Shown here: positions 16,657 through 25,974 of the stretch, in pieces | Layout of the letters: every line of letters begins with the position of its first letter | Position numbering within the stretch: position 1 is the first letter of the stretch | Assembly (NCBI GenBank): GCA_903823115.1 | Contig: CAIJRN010000026.1 | Span: 59,921 to 123,920 of the forward strand | Length of the DNA: 64,000 bases | From: an uncultured cyanobacterium | Lineage (GTDB): Bacteria; Cyanobacteriota; Cyanobacteriia; PCC-6307; Cyanobiaceae | Direction: 5' to 3' | Made by a program: the position numbers and the translations under genes | The notes under the pieces: generated by a model | The model's input: only the letters and a program-made list of their open reading frames with translations | What the model was told of the DNA's origin: nothing | Databases searched by the model: none

Positions 16657-18240
16657 CTAAGCAGCGACCTCCGCCAGCCGGTGGCTGGAGCTCCAGCGCA
16701 GCTGATTGTTCACCTCCTGGCGAATCAGCGAGCGATACTCGAGAAAATGTTCATTCAACAGGGCCATCCACAGGAATTGATCGAGCAGCCGGGGGCGCTG
16801 AATCGCCGTGAGCAGCAGATACCGCCAGAAGTTCCAGCGGGTGTCCCGGACCACTCCCTGATTCCAGAGCAGGCGCAGCATGCCGACCAGGGCCTGAGGG
16901 CGTTTCAGATGGGCAAAGAAGCTCTGGCGTGATGGCCTGCGCCGGGCCTGATCTCTGCCGAGTCTGGTGGAATACCTGTAAATGCGGTTCAGGTAATTGC
17001 TGGGCTCGTAGAGCTGGTCAAAGGCTTCGATGAACTCCGAGGCGATCTCCTCGATGGGGCGACTGGGCAGGAAGTTCAGCAGATTGGTCTGCACACCGGC
17101 GTCGAATTCGCTCTCCACCCGCAACAGTCGCTGTTCCCGATCCAGCCGATGCCACAGCGCCGTGTTCGGCAGGGCCTGCAGAACGCCGACCATGGCCAGG
17201 GGAATGGCACTCTGATTGACGAATTCGACGATGCGCTCTCCGGCTCCTGCCCTTTCGCCATCGAAGCCGAGGATGAAGCCCGCCATCACCAGCAGTCCCT
17301 TGGCCGTGATCGCTTCGACGGCATCCAGCAGGGAGCTGCGGGTGTTCTGATGTTTGTTGGCTGTGGACAGGCTGGCGACATCCGGGGTTTCGATGCCCAG
17401 GAAGACGCGGTTGAAGCCACTGTTGGTCATCAGCTCCATCAGCTCGCCATCGCCTGCGAGGTCGATGGAGGCCTCGGTGGTGAATGAAAAAGGGAAGCCA
17501 CGCTCCTGCTGCCAGGTGGCCAGGGCTGGCAGCAGCTGCTTGACATTGCGTTTGTTGCCGATGAAGTTGTCATCGACCAGGAAGATCTCGCCACGCCAGT
17601 TGAGCTCTCTGATGGCGTCGAGCTCGGCGAGCAGCTGGCTGGTTGTCTTGGTGCGTGGCTTGCGCCCATAGAGCACGATGATGTCGCAGAATTCACATTG
17701 AAATGGGCAGCCTCTGGAGAATTGCACCGCCAACATGGCGTAGGCATCCAGCTCCAGCAGGTCAAAGCGTGGGATCGGGGTGGCGCTGAGATCGGGCTTT
17801 TCACCTGAAGCCGTGAAGCGCCCCGTCTTCAGGCCGTTCTGTAGGGCCTGGACCAGCAGGGGAAGGGTGATTTCGCCTTCATCGAGCACCAGATAATCAG
17901 CCGACTTCAGTTCCGGGGCATCGGGTGTGGAGGTGGCGAAGGGGCCGCCGACGGCGACAGGGCAGCCATGCTCTTTGGCCAGGCGGATCTGATGGGCGAG
18001 ATCCCGTTTCTGCACCAGCATCGCCGACAGAATCACCAGATCGGCCCCTTGCCACTCCGCCTCTGTTACGGCGCGGACATTACAGTCCACCAGGTGGAAT
18101 TGCCAGCTCTGGGGCAGCAGGGCGGCCACGGTGATCAGGCCCAGAGGGGGCAGCAGCACCTTGTGGCCCATCAGGGAGACGGCGCGATCAAAACTCCAGA
18201 AGGTCCTGGGAAAACGCGGGTAAATCAGCAAGACACGCAT
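16657..18240 (-). CDS. B12-binding-type radical SAM protein (HpnP-like, DUF4070 type)
   Basis: A 527-residue class B radical SAM enzyme. A Rossmann-like cobalamin-binding domain (about residues 1-130, starting MRVLLIYPRFPRTFWSF and containing ILSAMLVQKRDL and VAVGGPFATS) precedes the 4Fe-4S motif CPFQCEFC (Cys178, 182, 185) and a C-terminal DUF4070-like region. No DxHxxG motif is visible, as is usual in this class. The closest family I recall is HpnP, the hopanoid C2 methylase, but many relatives have no known substrate. It ends 32 bp before chlM, so a role with a tetrapyrrole is conceivable but unproven. Confidence 0.75.
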   Translation of the reverse strand: MRVLLIYPRFPRTFWSFDRAVSLMGHKVLLPPLGLITVAALLPQSWQFHLVDCNVRAVTEAEWQGADLVILSAMLVQKRDLAHQIRLAKEHGCPVAVGGPFATSTPDAPELKSADYLVLDEGEITLPLLVQALQNGLKTGRFTASGEKPDLSATPIPRFDLLELDAYAMLAVQFSRGCPFQCEFCDIIVLYGRKPRTKTTSQLLAELDAIRELNWRGEIFLVDDNFIGNKRNVKQLLPALATWQQERGFPFSFTTEASIDLAGDGELMELMTNSGFNRVFLGIETPDVASLSTANKHQNTRSSLLDAVEAITAKGLLVMAGFILGFDGERAGAGERIVEFVNQSAIPLAMVGVLQALPNTALWHRLDREQRLLRVESEFDAGVQTNLLNFLPSRPIEEIASEFIEAFDQLYEPSNYLNRIYRYSTRLGRDQARRRPSRQSFFAHLKRPQALVGMLRLLWNQGVVRDTRWNFWRYLLLTAIQRPRLLDQFLWMALLNEHFLEYRSLIRQEVNNQLRWSSSHRLAEVAA

Positions 18241-18415
18241 GATCGCCGGCTCCGATCGGTGGGCCTGGGGGTCATGGCCGGCGAAACGGCTGTGTCGTGC
18301 CGGTGCTCAGCCAGCCGGTTCCAGGTGCTTTCAACCTTGGCTGGCTGGAATTGGGCTCAGCCCCCAGTGCTGCCGATCTGAGGAGCACCTGCGACGTTCA
18401 CGCTGAACGGACGCT

Positions 18416-19579
18416 TCAGGCCGAGCGTCGCCAGCCGAGCACAGCGGCGTCGCCGGCCTGCCAGCGCAGGCTGTCGGCCAGCGCCATCCCCAACAGCGCC
18501 GTTTCAGCTCGGGCACTGCCGCCCATCAACTTGCGGGGCAGCAGCGTGGCGGCGGCGATCGCCTGGCCCGGCTGGCCGCTCCAGCGGGCCAGCCGCACCA
18601 CCCCCTCCAGCAGCGGCAAGGTCACGCCGGCCAGGGTGCCATCCTCCAGGCGGCAGCTGCCGTCGCTGACGGTGAGAATCCGTTCATCCCAGCGGTGCTG
18701 GCCCTCCGCCAGGCCGTAGGGGGCCAGGGCGTCGCTGACGATCACCACCTGCTCGGGAGCCAGGCGCTGCAGCAGCACCGCCATCGTCGGCGCCACGTGC
18801 ACCCCATCGGCGATCAGGCCGATGGCCACATCCGGGCGCAGCAGGGCGGCGGCCACCGGCCCCGGGGCGCGGCGGTGCATGTCGGGCATGGCGTTGAAGG
18901 CGTGGGTGAGCATGCCGACGCCGGCGTCGAAGGCTGCCTCGGCCTGCTTTTCGCTGGCGGCGCTGTGGCCCAGGCTCACCAGCACATCCCTGGCCCGCAG
19001 GGCGGCGATCACCGCAGTGCTGCCCGCCAGTTCCGGCGCCAGGGTCACCAGGGCGATGTCGGCCTCCGGACCGCCGCTGAAGTCACCGATGCGCTCCTGG
19101 AGGGCCGCCAGGCTCGGCTGGCAGAGATGCTGGAGCGGATGGGCACCGCGGCGGGCCGGCTCCAGGAATGGCCCCTCCAGATGGGCCCCCAGCAAGCGGC
19201 AACGGCCCGGTCGGTGCCGGCGCCGCGCCTCGGCCAGCACCGTCAGCGCCTGGCGCAGGGGGGCCACCCCACAGGTGACCAGGGTCGGGCAGATCGCCTC
19301 GACACCATCGCGCCAGAGCAGCTCCAGCAGCTCCAGCAGCCGGGGCAGATCCGCCGCCGTCAGCTCCGGAAAGGCCAGCCCCAGGCCGCCGTTGATCTGC
19401 AGATCGACCCCGGCGGGCGAGAGCCAGTCACCGCCCCAGTCCTCGCCGGCGGCCCGGCTGCCCGCATCCAGGGCCTCAAGGGTGGCGATCCGCTCCTCGT
19501 CATCGAGCCCGACCCGCCAGCGCTGCTCGTGAGCCCGGCTTTCGGAGGAAGGCAGCCGCAGGTTGGTGAGCCAGCGCAT
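18416..19579 (-). CDS. nagA: N-acetylglucosamine-6-phosphate deacetylase
   Basis: Amidohydrolase that deacetylates GlcNAc-6-P for amino-sugar recycling. Motifs in order: WLSPAGVDLQINGGLGLAF, GAHLEGPFLEPARRGAH (metal site), LVTLAPE, VLVSLGHSAASEKQAEAAF, THAFNAMPDMHRRAPG, GLIADGVHVAPTM and IVSDALAPYGL. I place the start at MRWLTNLRL (19579), giving 387 residues; a Met 12 codons upstream (19615) is possible. The divergent purE gene starts 56 bp away. It stands alone, with no nagB in the window. Confidence 0.92.
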   Translation of the reverse strand: MRWLTNLRLPSSESRAHEQRWRVGLDDEERIATLEALDAGSRAAGEDWGGDWLSPAGVDLQINGGLGLAFPELTAADLPRLLELLELLWRDGVEAICPTLVTCGVAPLRQALTVLAEARRRHRPGRCRLLGAHLEGPFLEPARRGAHPLQHLCQPSLAALQERIGDFSGGPEADIALVTLAPELAGSTAVIAALRARDVLVSLGHSAASEKQAEAAFDAGVGMLTHAFNAMPDMHRRAPGPVAAALLRPDVAIGLIADGVHVAPTMAVLLQRLAPEQVVIVSDALAPYGLAEGQHRWDERILTVSDGSCRLEDGTLAGVTLPLLEGVVRLARWSGQPGQAIAAATLLPRKLMGGSARAETALLGMALADSLRWQAGDAAVLGWRRSA

Positions 19580-19635
19580 GGCGGGGCAAGGGCGCACGTA
19601 GGGAGAGAATGCCACTCTCCGTGTGACCTCTCGCC

Positions 19636-20205
19636 GTGGTTCAGGGTTCCGCCATCACCGCTGGGGCCAGCCCCACTGGGGCCAGCAGCAGCGGCCCCAG
19701 CGTGGCCGTGATCATGGGCAGCGATTCCGACCTGCCGACGATGGAGCCGGCGGTGCAGATCCTGGAGCGCTTCGGCGTGGCCTGCGAGGTGCGGGTGCTC
19801 TCGGCCCATCGCACGCCGCTGGAAATGGTGGCCTTCGCCGAAGCCGCCGCCGCCCGGGGTCTCAAGGTGATCATCGCCGGCGCCGGTGGCGCCGCCCATC
19901 TGCCCGGCATGGTGGCCGCGCTCACCACCCTGCCGGTGATCGGTGTGCCGGTGCAGAGCCGGGCGCTGTCGGGGGTGGATTCACTCCATTCGATCGTGCA
20001 GATGCCGGGCGGCATTCCCGTGGCCACGGTGGCGATCGGCAATGGCCTCAATGCCGGCCTGCTGGCGGCCCGGATCCTGGCGATCGCCGATGAGCGCCTG
20101 GCCGGCGAGTTGGCCCGCTACCAGGCGGATCTGCACGACCAGGTGGTGGCCAAGGATGAACGTCTGCAGCAGCTCGGCAGCGCCGCCTACCTGGAGCAGA
20201 TGTAG
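19636..20205 (+). CDS. purE: N5-carboxyaminoimidazole ribonucleotide mutase
   Basis: Class I PurE, step 6 of purine synthesis. The 189-residue protein starts at GTG 19636 and has about 25 extra Ser/Gly/Ala-rich residues before the conserved core [14 protein letters not shown]. Further signatures are [41 protein letters not shown] and [18 protein letters not shown]. All active-site elements are present. It is divergent from nagA and followed by 169 bp without a gene. Confidence 0.96.
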   Translation: MVQGSAITAGASPTGASSSGPSVAVIMGSDSDLPTMEPAVQILERFGVACEVRVLSAHRTPLEMVAFAEAAAARGLKVIIAGAGGAAHLPGMVAALTTLPVIGVPVQSRALSGVDSLHSIVQMPGGIPVATVAIGNGLNAGLLAARILAIADERLAGELARYQADLHDQVVAKDERLQQLGSAAYLEQM

Positions 20206-20374
20206 AAGTCGCTCTGGCCCGGGAACGATCGCGGCGGGGCAGAAGGTCCGCGGCGATGCCGCCACAGGCCTGACGCTGGGCCGCATCAGGCTCTGAACGT
20301 GGCGCCGGACCCATCCAGTCGCCAAGCTGAGCCCAGTTCCTGCCCCAACCCTGGGGCTCTGTTCCCCTGAGGCG

Positions 20375-21487
20375 ATGCTCGAGCGGTTGGTGTTGCCTCC
20401 CTGGTTGCGGTTCAGCCTCGCCCTGCCGCTGCTGGTGCTCAATCTCTGGGTGCTGCGCCAGTTGCTGCTGCCCCTGGCCCCCTTCCCCGCCCTGTTCCTG
20501 ACGGCGGCGTTGCTGGCCTTCCTGCTCGACATCCCGACGCGCTGGCTGGTGCAGCAACGCCTGCCCCGCCCCCTGGCGCTGTTGCTGGTGCTGGGGATCG
20601 GCTTCGGCGGTGTGGTGCTGGCCGCGCTGTGGCTGTTGCCGCGGCTGGTCACCCAGCTCGATGAGCTGATCACTGCCCTGCCGGGCTGGCTGGTCAAGGG
20701 CGAAACCCTGCTCTCGGAGTTGCAGAACTGGGCGGTGGCCAAAGGGTTGCCCACCGATTTCGGCAATCTCAGCAGTGAACTGATCAGCCGCACCAGCAAG
20801 TTGGCCAGCCAGCTCAGCCAGCAGGTGTTGAGTCTGCTGGGCGCCACCGTGGGGCTGACGGTCAACACCGTGATCGTGCTGGTGCTGACGGTGTTTCTGT
20901 TGCTGGGCGGCGAGCGCATCGCCGAGGGGCTGGCGGAATGGTTGCCCCCAAAGGTGCGCTCTTTGGTGACCGGCACGCTCTATCGCACCTTCCGCGGCTA
21001 CTTCGCCGGCCAGGTGGTGCTGGCGTTGATTCTCAGTCTGCTGCAGATGGTGGTGTTCACCCTGCTGGGCATTCCCTATGGCGTGTTGTTCGCGGTCACG
21101 ATCGGCTTCACCACCCTGGTGCCCTACGCCAGTGCCCTGATGATCGTGCTGGTGAGCCTGCTGCTGGCGCTGCAGGATCCGCGCCAGGGGGTGGAGGTGC
21201 TGACGGCGGCGATCACCGTGGGCCAGGTGGTGGATCAGGTGATCCAGCCGAGGCTGATGGGCAGCATCGTCGGGCTGCAGCCCGCCTGGCTGCTGATCAG
21301 CCTGCCGATCGGGGCGCGCTTGGGCAGCCTGCTGGGACTCGGCGAGCTGTTGGGCCTGCTGCTGGCGGTGCCGGTGGCCAGCTGCAGCAAGACCTTTCTC
21401 GATGCCTGGGCGGGCCGGTTGCGGCGGGCGGAGCCGGAGGCGCTGGGGAGCGGAGTCGAGCGGTTGGCGGTTGGTGAGGGTGTGTGA
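20375..21487 (+). CDS. AI-2E family transporter (PerM-like)
   Basis: A 370-residue membrane protein of the AI-2 exporter superfamily. Two helices at the N-terminus (about residues 10-60) and one near 70-95 are followed by a soluble region and then a block of helices (about 155-345). This part contains GYFAGQVVLALILSLLQ, LLGIPYGVLFAVTIG and VVDQVIQPRLMGSIVGL, the family's most conserved signature. The substrate is not predictable; members include autoinducer exporters and Na+/H+ antiporters. The start follows an in-frame ATG with no closer alternative. Confidence 0.85.
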   Translation: MLERLVLPPWLRFSLALPLLVLNLWVLRQLLLPLAPFPALFLTAALLAFLLDIPTRWLVQQRLPRPLALLLVLGIGFGGVVLAALWLLPRLVTQLDELITALPGWLVKGETLLSELQNWAVAKGLPTDFGNLSSELISRTSKLASQLSQQVLSLLGATVGLTVNTVIVLVLTVFLLLGGERIAEGLAEWLPPKVRSLVTGTLYRTFRGYFAGQVVLALILSLLQMVVFTLLGIPYGVLFAVTIGFTTLVPYASALMIVLVSLLLALQDPRQGVEVLTAAITVGQVVDQVIQPRLMGSIVGLQPAWLLISLPIGARLGSLLGLGELLGLLLAVPVASCSKTFLDAWAGRLRRAEPEALGSGVERLAVGEGV

Positions 21488-21891
21488 TCGAACCAGAGAC
21501 CCGTCGATCAGGTCATGATCCAGGTCCATGGGATGGCGGGCTGCTTGCCATCAGGCCGGCTCGCCATCGCCTTCAGGCGTTGAAGGCTGATGAAAGGTTG
21601 GATTGTGGCAATACGAGGGGGATTGATCGGGTCTGACCCCGCCAGTGCAAAGACAGATCCCGAGGTGATTTGTGCCTGGATGATCACAGTCTGCGAGTGA
21701 TAAGTGGCTGATCTCGATGGCCTGTTTTATCGACACTCTTGTGAAGGCACCGATAGGCGTCGATCCTTATCCTGTAGAGCAGTGGGGCGGACTGGTCGTC
21801 CCATTCCTGAGCCTAACTCCCTTCATTTCTGTCTGGAGCATCGCTGCGCCTGGGGCGAGACGGCAAGGCAATCTCGCCAACCCTGCTGGCT
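21488..21891. other. gene-free stretch upstream of the hsdM operon
   Basis: About 400 bp, less GC-rich than the flanks. A 7-bp perfect hairpin (GCCTTCA, loop GGCGT, TGAAGGC) sits at 21569-21587, without a following T run. The short open frames here show no motifs. The stretch must hold the promoter of the hsdM-hsdR block, but I cannot pick a convincing -35/-10 pair. Confidence 0.5.
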
Positions 21892-23772
21892 ATGGTTTGG
21901 CGAAAGCTCCATACCCCGTTGACCTTCACCGCCGAGAGCCCGCTGCGCGACGCTGGCGCTGAAGAGCCGGCGGAGGACGACCTCGGCGATGAGCGGCAAG
22001 ACGAGTTCCTCGGCGCCCTGGCTGCCCTGGGCGGCTCGGCCGGCAATGGCCGCCTGCGCGACGTGCTCGAGTGGGATGAGGCCAGCTACGACGCCGTGAA
22101 GGCCCAGCTGCTCAGCCGGCGCCTGATCCTGCCCGGCCGGGGCCGCGGCGGTTCCGTTGCCCTGGCTGATGGCGATGGCCATGGCGACGTCAATGGCGAT
22201 GGCTCCCCAGCTTCCGCGGCCGCGGAGGCCGGGCGCCCCACCCGGCGCCCCAGGGCAGCACGGGGCTCCAGCACCACCATCGCCAGCAGCTCCTCCGCAA
22301 GCCGGTTCGATCAGGCCTTCCGCGCCATCGACGACTGCCTGCGCAAGGAGGCCGGCTGCGGCACCGAGCTCGATTACACCGAGCAGACCTCCTGGCTGCT
22401 GTTCCTCAAATACCTCGACGGGCTCGAAGACGACAAGGCCGCCGTGGCCGCCCTGGAGGGCGGCAGCCATAGCCCGATCCTGGCGGAGCCCTACCGCTGG
22501 AACAGCTGGGCGGCGCCGAAGGATGCCCATGGCCAGCTGGATCACAACGCCGCCTTTACCGGCGATGACCTGCGCGATTTTGTCAACCAGCGCCTGTTCC
22601 CCTACCTGAAGGGCTTCAAGCAGAGTGCCAGCGGACCGAACACGATTGAGTACAAGATCGGCCAGATCTTTGGTGAACTGAACAACAAGATTTCCAGTGG
22701 CTACAACCTGCGCGAAATCATCGATGTGATCGATGGCCTGCGCTTCCGCTCCCAGGCCGAGAAGCACGAGCTCTCGATGCTCTATGAGGAAAAGATCAAG
22801 CGCATGGGTAACGCCGGCCGCAACGGCGGTGAGTACTACACGCCTCGGCCCTTGATTCGCGCCATCGTGCAGGTGGTGAACCCCCAGATCGGCGAAACGG
22901 TCTACGACCCGGCCGTGGGCTCCGCCGGCTTCCTGTGCGAAGCCTTCGAGTACATGCGCAAGGGCGGATCTACGGGCGCTGAACTCAGCACCGATGATCT
23001 CGACACGCTCCAGAACCGCACCTTCACCGGCAAGGAGAAGAAGAGCCTCGCCTATGTGATCGCGATCATGAACATGATCCTGCATGGCATCGAGGCACCC
23101 AAAGTGCTGCATACCAACACGCTCACCGAAAACCTCAGCGATGTGCAGGAGCGCGATCGCTTCGATGTGATCCTGGCCAACCCACCCTTCGGTGGCAGTG
23201 AACGCAAGGAGGTGCAGCAGAATTTTCCGATTCGCTCCGGCGAAACAGCTTTTCTGTTTCTGCAGCACTTCATCCGCATGTTGCGGGCCGGCGGCCGCGC
23301 CGGTGTGGTGATCAAGAACACTTTTTTGTCGAACACCGACAACGCCTCGGTGGGCCTGCGCCAGAAGCTGCTGCAGGAGTGCAATCTTCACACCGTGCTC
23401 GACTGCCCCGGCGGCACCTTCCAGGGGGCGGGGGTGAAAACGGTGGTCTTGTTTTTCGAAAAAGGTGCCCCAACCCGGAGGGTCTGGTTCTACCAGCTCG
23501 ATCCCGGCCGCAACCTGGGCAAGACCAATCCGCTCAACGACCGCGACCTGGCCGAGTTTGTGGAACTGCAGAAAACCTTTGCGGATTCGCCCAAGAGTTG
23601 GAGTGTGGATGTGGAGGCGATCGATCGGGAGACGTTTGATCTCTCGGTGAAGAACCCCAACGGCGGCGATGAAATCGCGCACCGCAGCCCGCAGGAGATC
23701 ATGGCGGAGATTGCGGCGCTGGATGTGGAGAGTGCGGCGGTGTTGGCGAGGATTGGGGGGCTGTTGGGATGA
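21892..23772 (+). CDS. hsdM: type I restriction-modification DNA methyltransferase subunit
   Basis: A 626-residue HsdM, the modification subunit that works with HsdS. A winged-helix-like domain (residues about 45-92, NGRLRDVLEWDEASYDAVK and GRGRGGSVAL) is fused in front, followed by a low-complexity Ala/Gly/Arg linker to about 137. Then come the HsdM N-terminal helical domain (EAGCGTELDYTEQTSWLLFLKYL), GGEYYTPRPLIRA near 315, the SAM motif VYDPAVGSAGFL near 339 and the catalytic NPPF near 430. The fused winged helix is known in some type I systems. It opens a 12.4 kb co-oriented block that ends with hsdR. Confidence 0.95.
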   Translation: MVWRKLHTPLTFTAESPLRDAGAEEPAEDDLGDERQDEFLGALAALGGSAGNGRLRDVLEWDEASYDAVKAQLLSRRLILPGRGRGGSVALADGDGHGDVNGDGSPASAAAEAGRPTRRPRAARGSSTTIASSSSASRFDQAFRAIDDCLRKEAGCGTELDYTEQTSWLLFLKYLDGLEDDKAAVAALEGGSHSPILAEPYRWNSWAAPKDAHGQLDHNAAFTGDDLRDFVNQRLFPYLKGFKQSASGPNTIEYKIGQIFGELNNKISSGYNLREIIDVIDGLRFRSQAEKHELSMLYEEKIKRMGNAGRNGGEYYTPRPLIRAIVQVVNPQIGETVYDPAVGSAGFLCEAFEYMRKGGSTGAELSTDDLDTLQNRTFTGKEKKSLAYVIAIMNMILHGIEAPKVLHTNTLTENLSDVQERDRFDVILANPPFGGSERKEVQQNFPIRSGETAFLFLQHFIRMLRAGGRAGVVIKNTFLSNTDNASVGLRQKLLQECNLHTVLDCPGGTFQGAGVKTVVLFFEKGAPTRRVWFYQLDPGRNLGKTNPLNDRDLAEFVELQKTFADSPKSWSVDVEAIDRETFDLSVKNPNGGDEIAHRSPQEIMAEIAALDVESAAVLARIGGLLG

Positions 23773-23877
23773 GTCGCAGCGATGCGCAAGCATTAAGCGA
23801 CAACTCTCCAACCGGTGGCTGGAGAACTAGGCTTGGATCTCATTTCAGCCGGACTACAGAGCGGCGAGAGTTTGGTC

Positions 23878-24708
23878 ATGCCTAAGACCGTGCAGGTGCT
23901 GAATCAGGACATCCGGCTCCAGTCTGTAAGCGGGAGCGACTACATCTGCCTGACGGACATCGCCCGCTACAAGGGGAAGGCCACCACTGACGATCTGATT
24001 CGGAACTGGTTGCGCAACCGCAACACGGTTGAATTCCTGGGGCTGTGGGAACAGATCAACAACTCCGGTTTTAATCCCGTCGAATTCGACGGGATTAAAA
24101 TGCAAGCCGGTCTGAACAGCTTCACGCTTACCCCGAAGCAATGGATCGAGCGCACCGGCGCCATCGGCATTCAGTCGAAAACCGGCCGCTATGGCGGCAC
24201 CTATGCCCACGCCGATATCGCCTTTGAATTCGCCGCCTGGATCTCGGTGGAGTTCAAGCTCTACCTGATCAAGGAGTTTCAACGACTGAAGGAGACCGAG
24301 CGGCAAGCCCTTGGGTGGGACATCCGCCGCAACCTTGCCAAGATAAACTATCGCATCCACACCGATGCAATCCAGACCCATCTGATTCCAGCCCAGCTGA
24401 GTAAGGATCAGATCAGCTTTGTCTATGCCAGCGAGGCCGATCTGTTGAACATGGCCCTCTTCGGCCAGACTGCCGCCCAATGGCGCGAAGCAAACTCAGA
24501 GGCCAAAGGCAACATTCGCGATCAAGCCACCGGCGCCCAGCTCGTTTGCCTCTCCAACCTCGAAAATCTCAACGCCCTGTTTATCGGTCAATCCCTGCCT
24601 CAATCTGAACGCCTCAGCCGCCTCAACCAGATCGCCATCGGGCAGATGAAACTGCTCACTGCCGATGAACGTACGCCCCAATTGCCGGAGGAGCAGGAGG
24701 AAAAATGA
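23878..24708 (+). CDS. KilA-N domain DNA-binding protein
   Basis: A 276-residue protein from ATG 23878 (MPKTVQVLNQDIRL), with GGCGAGAG upstream as a plausible ribosome site. The KilA-N domain spans about residues 15-140: DYICLTDIARYKGKATTDDL, IRNWLRNRNTVEFLGLWE, the NPVEFDGIK segment, LTPKQWIERTGAIGI and GRYGGTYAHADIAFEFAAW. The C-terminal half is helical and not recognised. Such genes are found between hsdM and hsdS in other bacteria, where a regulatory or accessory role is assumed. Its TGA overlaps the hsdS ATG. A perfect 32-bp palindrome lies inside the domain. Confidence 0.88.
   Translation: MPKTVQVLNQDIRLQSVSGSDYICLTDIARYKGKATTDDLIRNWLRNRNTVEFLGLWEQINNSGFNPVEFDGIKMQAGLNSFTLTPKQWIERTGAIGIQSKTGRYGGTYAHADIAFEFAAWISVEFKLYLIKEFQRLKETERQALGWDIRRNLAKINYRIHTDAIQTHLIPAQLSKDQISFVYASEADLLNMALFGQTAAQWREANSEAKGNIRDQATGAQLVCLSNLENLNALFIGQSLPQSERLSRLNQIAIGQMKLLTADERTPQLPEEQEEK
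24069..24100 (+). repeat. perfect 32-bp palindrome within the KilA-N gene
   Basis: The first 16 bases, TTTTAATCCCGTCGAA, are followed by their exact reverse complement with no spacer, centred on an EcoRI-like GAATTC. It falls in codons for FNPVEFDGIK, a segment conserved in the family, so amino-acid constraint and palindromy coincide. Confidence 0.95.
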
Positions 24709-25964
24709 ACGTTATCGGCGACCGAGAGTGCGTAGGTGCGGAGGAGGATCAGGGTGTTGGTATGAGGGAGGGCTGGCAGATCAGGAAGCTTGGTGATGTG
24801 TGTTCATTGCTCAATCGAGGCGTCTCACCTGCTTACCTGGAAAAGGGCGGTGTATGCGTCCTCAATCAAAAGTGCATTCGCAATCACGAAGTCAGCTACG
24901 AACCCGCTAGGAGGCATGATGATGCAGCGAAGAAAGTCGCCGAAGAACGGTTTATTCAGCGCGGTGACGTATTGGTGAATTCGACAGGGACTGGCACTCT
25001 CGGTCGTGTTGCGCAGGTGCGCAACGAACCTGAGGAGGCTACGACAGTTGATTCTCACGTGACCATCGTGCGGGCCAAGCCGGACCTTTTTCATCTCGAG
25101 TTTTTTGGCTACATGCTGGTTGTCATTGAAGAAGCCATTAAGGAAGCTGGAGATGGTTGCGGTGGGCAAACTGAACTTGCGCGGTCAGTTCTGGCAGAGC
25201 GGTTCTCTGTGAGTTATCCAGAGTCACTGGCCGAACAGCAGCGAATCGTCGCCCTGCTCGACGAAGCGTTTGCGGGCCTCGCCACCGCCAAAGCCAACGC
25301 CGAACAGAACCTCCAGAACGCTCGCGCGCTCTTTGAGAGTCATCTTCAAGCCGTCTTCGGTAAAAGTGACTCAGTAGTTCTTCTCTCTGACCTCGCTGAC
25401 GAAGTTACAGATGGCGATCACTCACCGCCACCAAAAGCGCCTTTCGGAATTCCATTCATCACTATATCAGACATAGATAAGCGAGCAAGTACTATTGATT
25501 TCACTGATACATTTAGCGTTCCTGAGGAGTACTTCAATGGCCTCAAGTCGAGCAAAAAGCCTCGAATCGGCGATATTCTCTATACGGTTACGGGCGCAAC
25601 GCTAGGAATCCCTGTTCTTGTTAGAGAGCAGCGCGACTTTTGTTTTCAACGTCATATAGGTCTCATTCGGCCCAAGTCCGATGTTGATAGTTGTTGGCTG
25701 GCTTATGCTCTTCGTTCGCCACAGGTGTTTCGGCAAGCATCGATAGGGTCTACTGGAGCAGCGCAAAAAACAGTTTCGCTTGGCGTTCTTCGCAACCTCT
25801 TGCTTCCTAAGATTAGTCTGCGGGAACAAAGGCAAATTGCGACTAGCCTTGATTGTCTACATGCAGAAACCCAACACCTCACCCACCTCTACGAACGCAA
25901 ACTCGCCGCCCTGGAGGAACTGAAGAAGTCCCTCCTGCACCAGGCGTTCAACGGCGAGCTGTGA
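24705..25964 (+). CDS. hsdS: type I restriction-modification specificity subunit
   Basis: A 419-residue HsdS with two target-recognition domains (about residues 25-175 and 222-370), each followed by a helical spacer. The central one is LAEQQRIVALLDEAFAGLAT, and the C-terminal one, from LREQRQIATSL, ends LLHQAFNGEL. The first domain starts WQIRKLGDVCSLLNRG and the second begins near VVLLSDLADEVTDGDH. The ATG overlaps the KilA-N stop; a later Met at 24762 (MREGWQIRKLG) could be the real start. The second recognition domain (roughly 25360-25860) is clearly AT-richer than the helices, suggesting domain exchange. The last 100 bp recur at 28111. Confidence 0.93.
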   Translation: MNVIGDRECVGAEEDQGVGMREGWQIRKLGDVCSLLNRGVSPAYLEKGGVCVLNQKCIRNHEVSYEPARRHDDAAKKVAEERFIQRGDVLVNSTGTGTLGRVAQVRNEPEEATTVDSHVTIVRAKPDLFHLEFFGYMLVVIEEAIKEAGDGCGGQTELARSVLAERFSVSYPESLAEQQRIVALLDEAFAGLATAKANAEQNLQNARALFESHLQAVFGKSDSVVLLSDLADEVTDGDHSPPPKAPFGIPFITISDIDKRASTIDFTDTFSVPEEYFNGLKSSKKPRIGDILYTVTGATLGIPVLVREQRDFCFQRHIGLIRPKSDVDSCWLAYALRSPQVFRQASIGSTGAAQKTVSLGVLRNLLLPKISLREQRQIATSLDCLHAETQHLTHLYERKLAALEELKKSLLHQAFNGEL

Positions 25965-25967
25965 GCC
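25867..25967 (+). repeat. direct repeat copy 1 (hsdS 3' end)
   Basis: This stretch matches 28111-28211 base for base at a fixed offset of 2244, with about seven mismatches in some 100 bp. It covers the C-terminal helix of HsdS and its stop codon. Confidence 0.95.
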
Positions 25968-25974
25968 ACCTCCT

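Noticed and set aside
23878..24708. Prophage remnant suggested by the KilA-N domain
   Set aside because: No integrase, capsid, tail, lysis or attachment site is near. KilA-N genes are known between hsdM and hsdS without phage.
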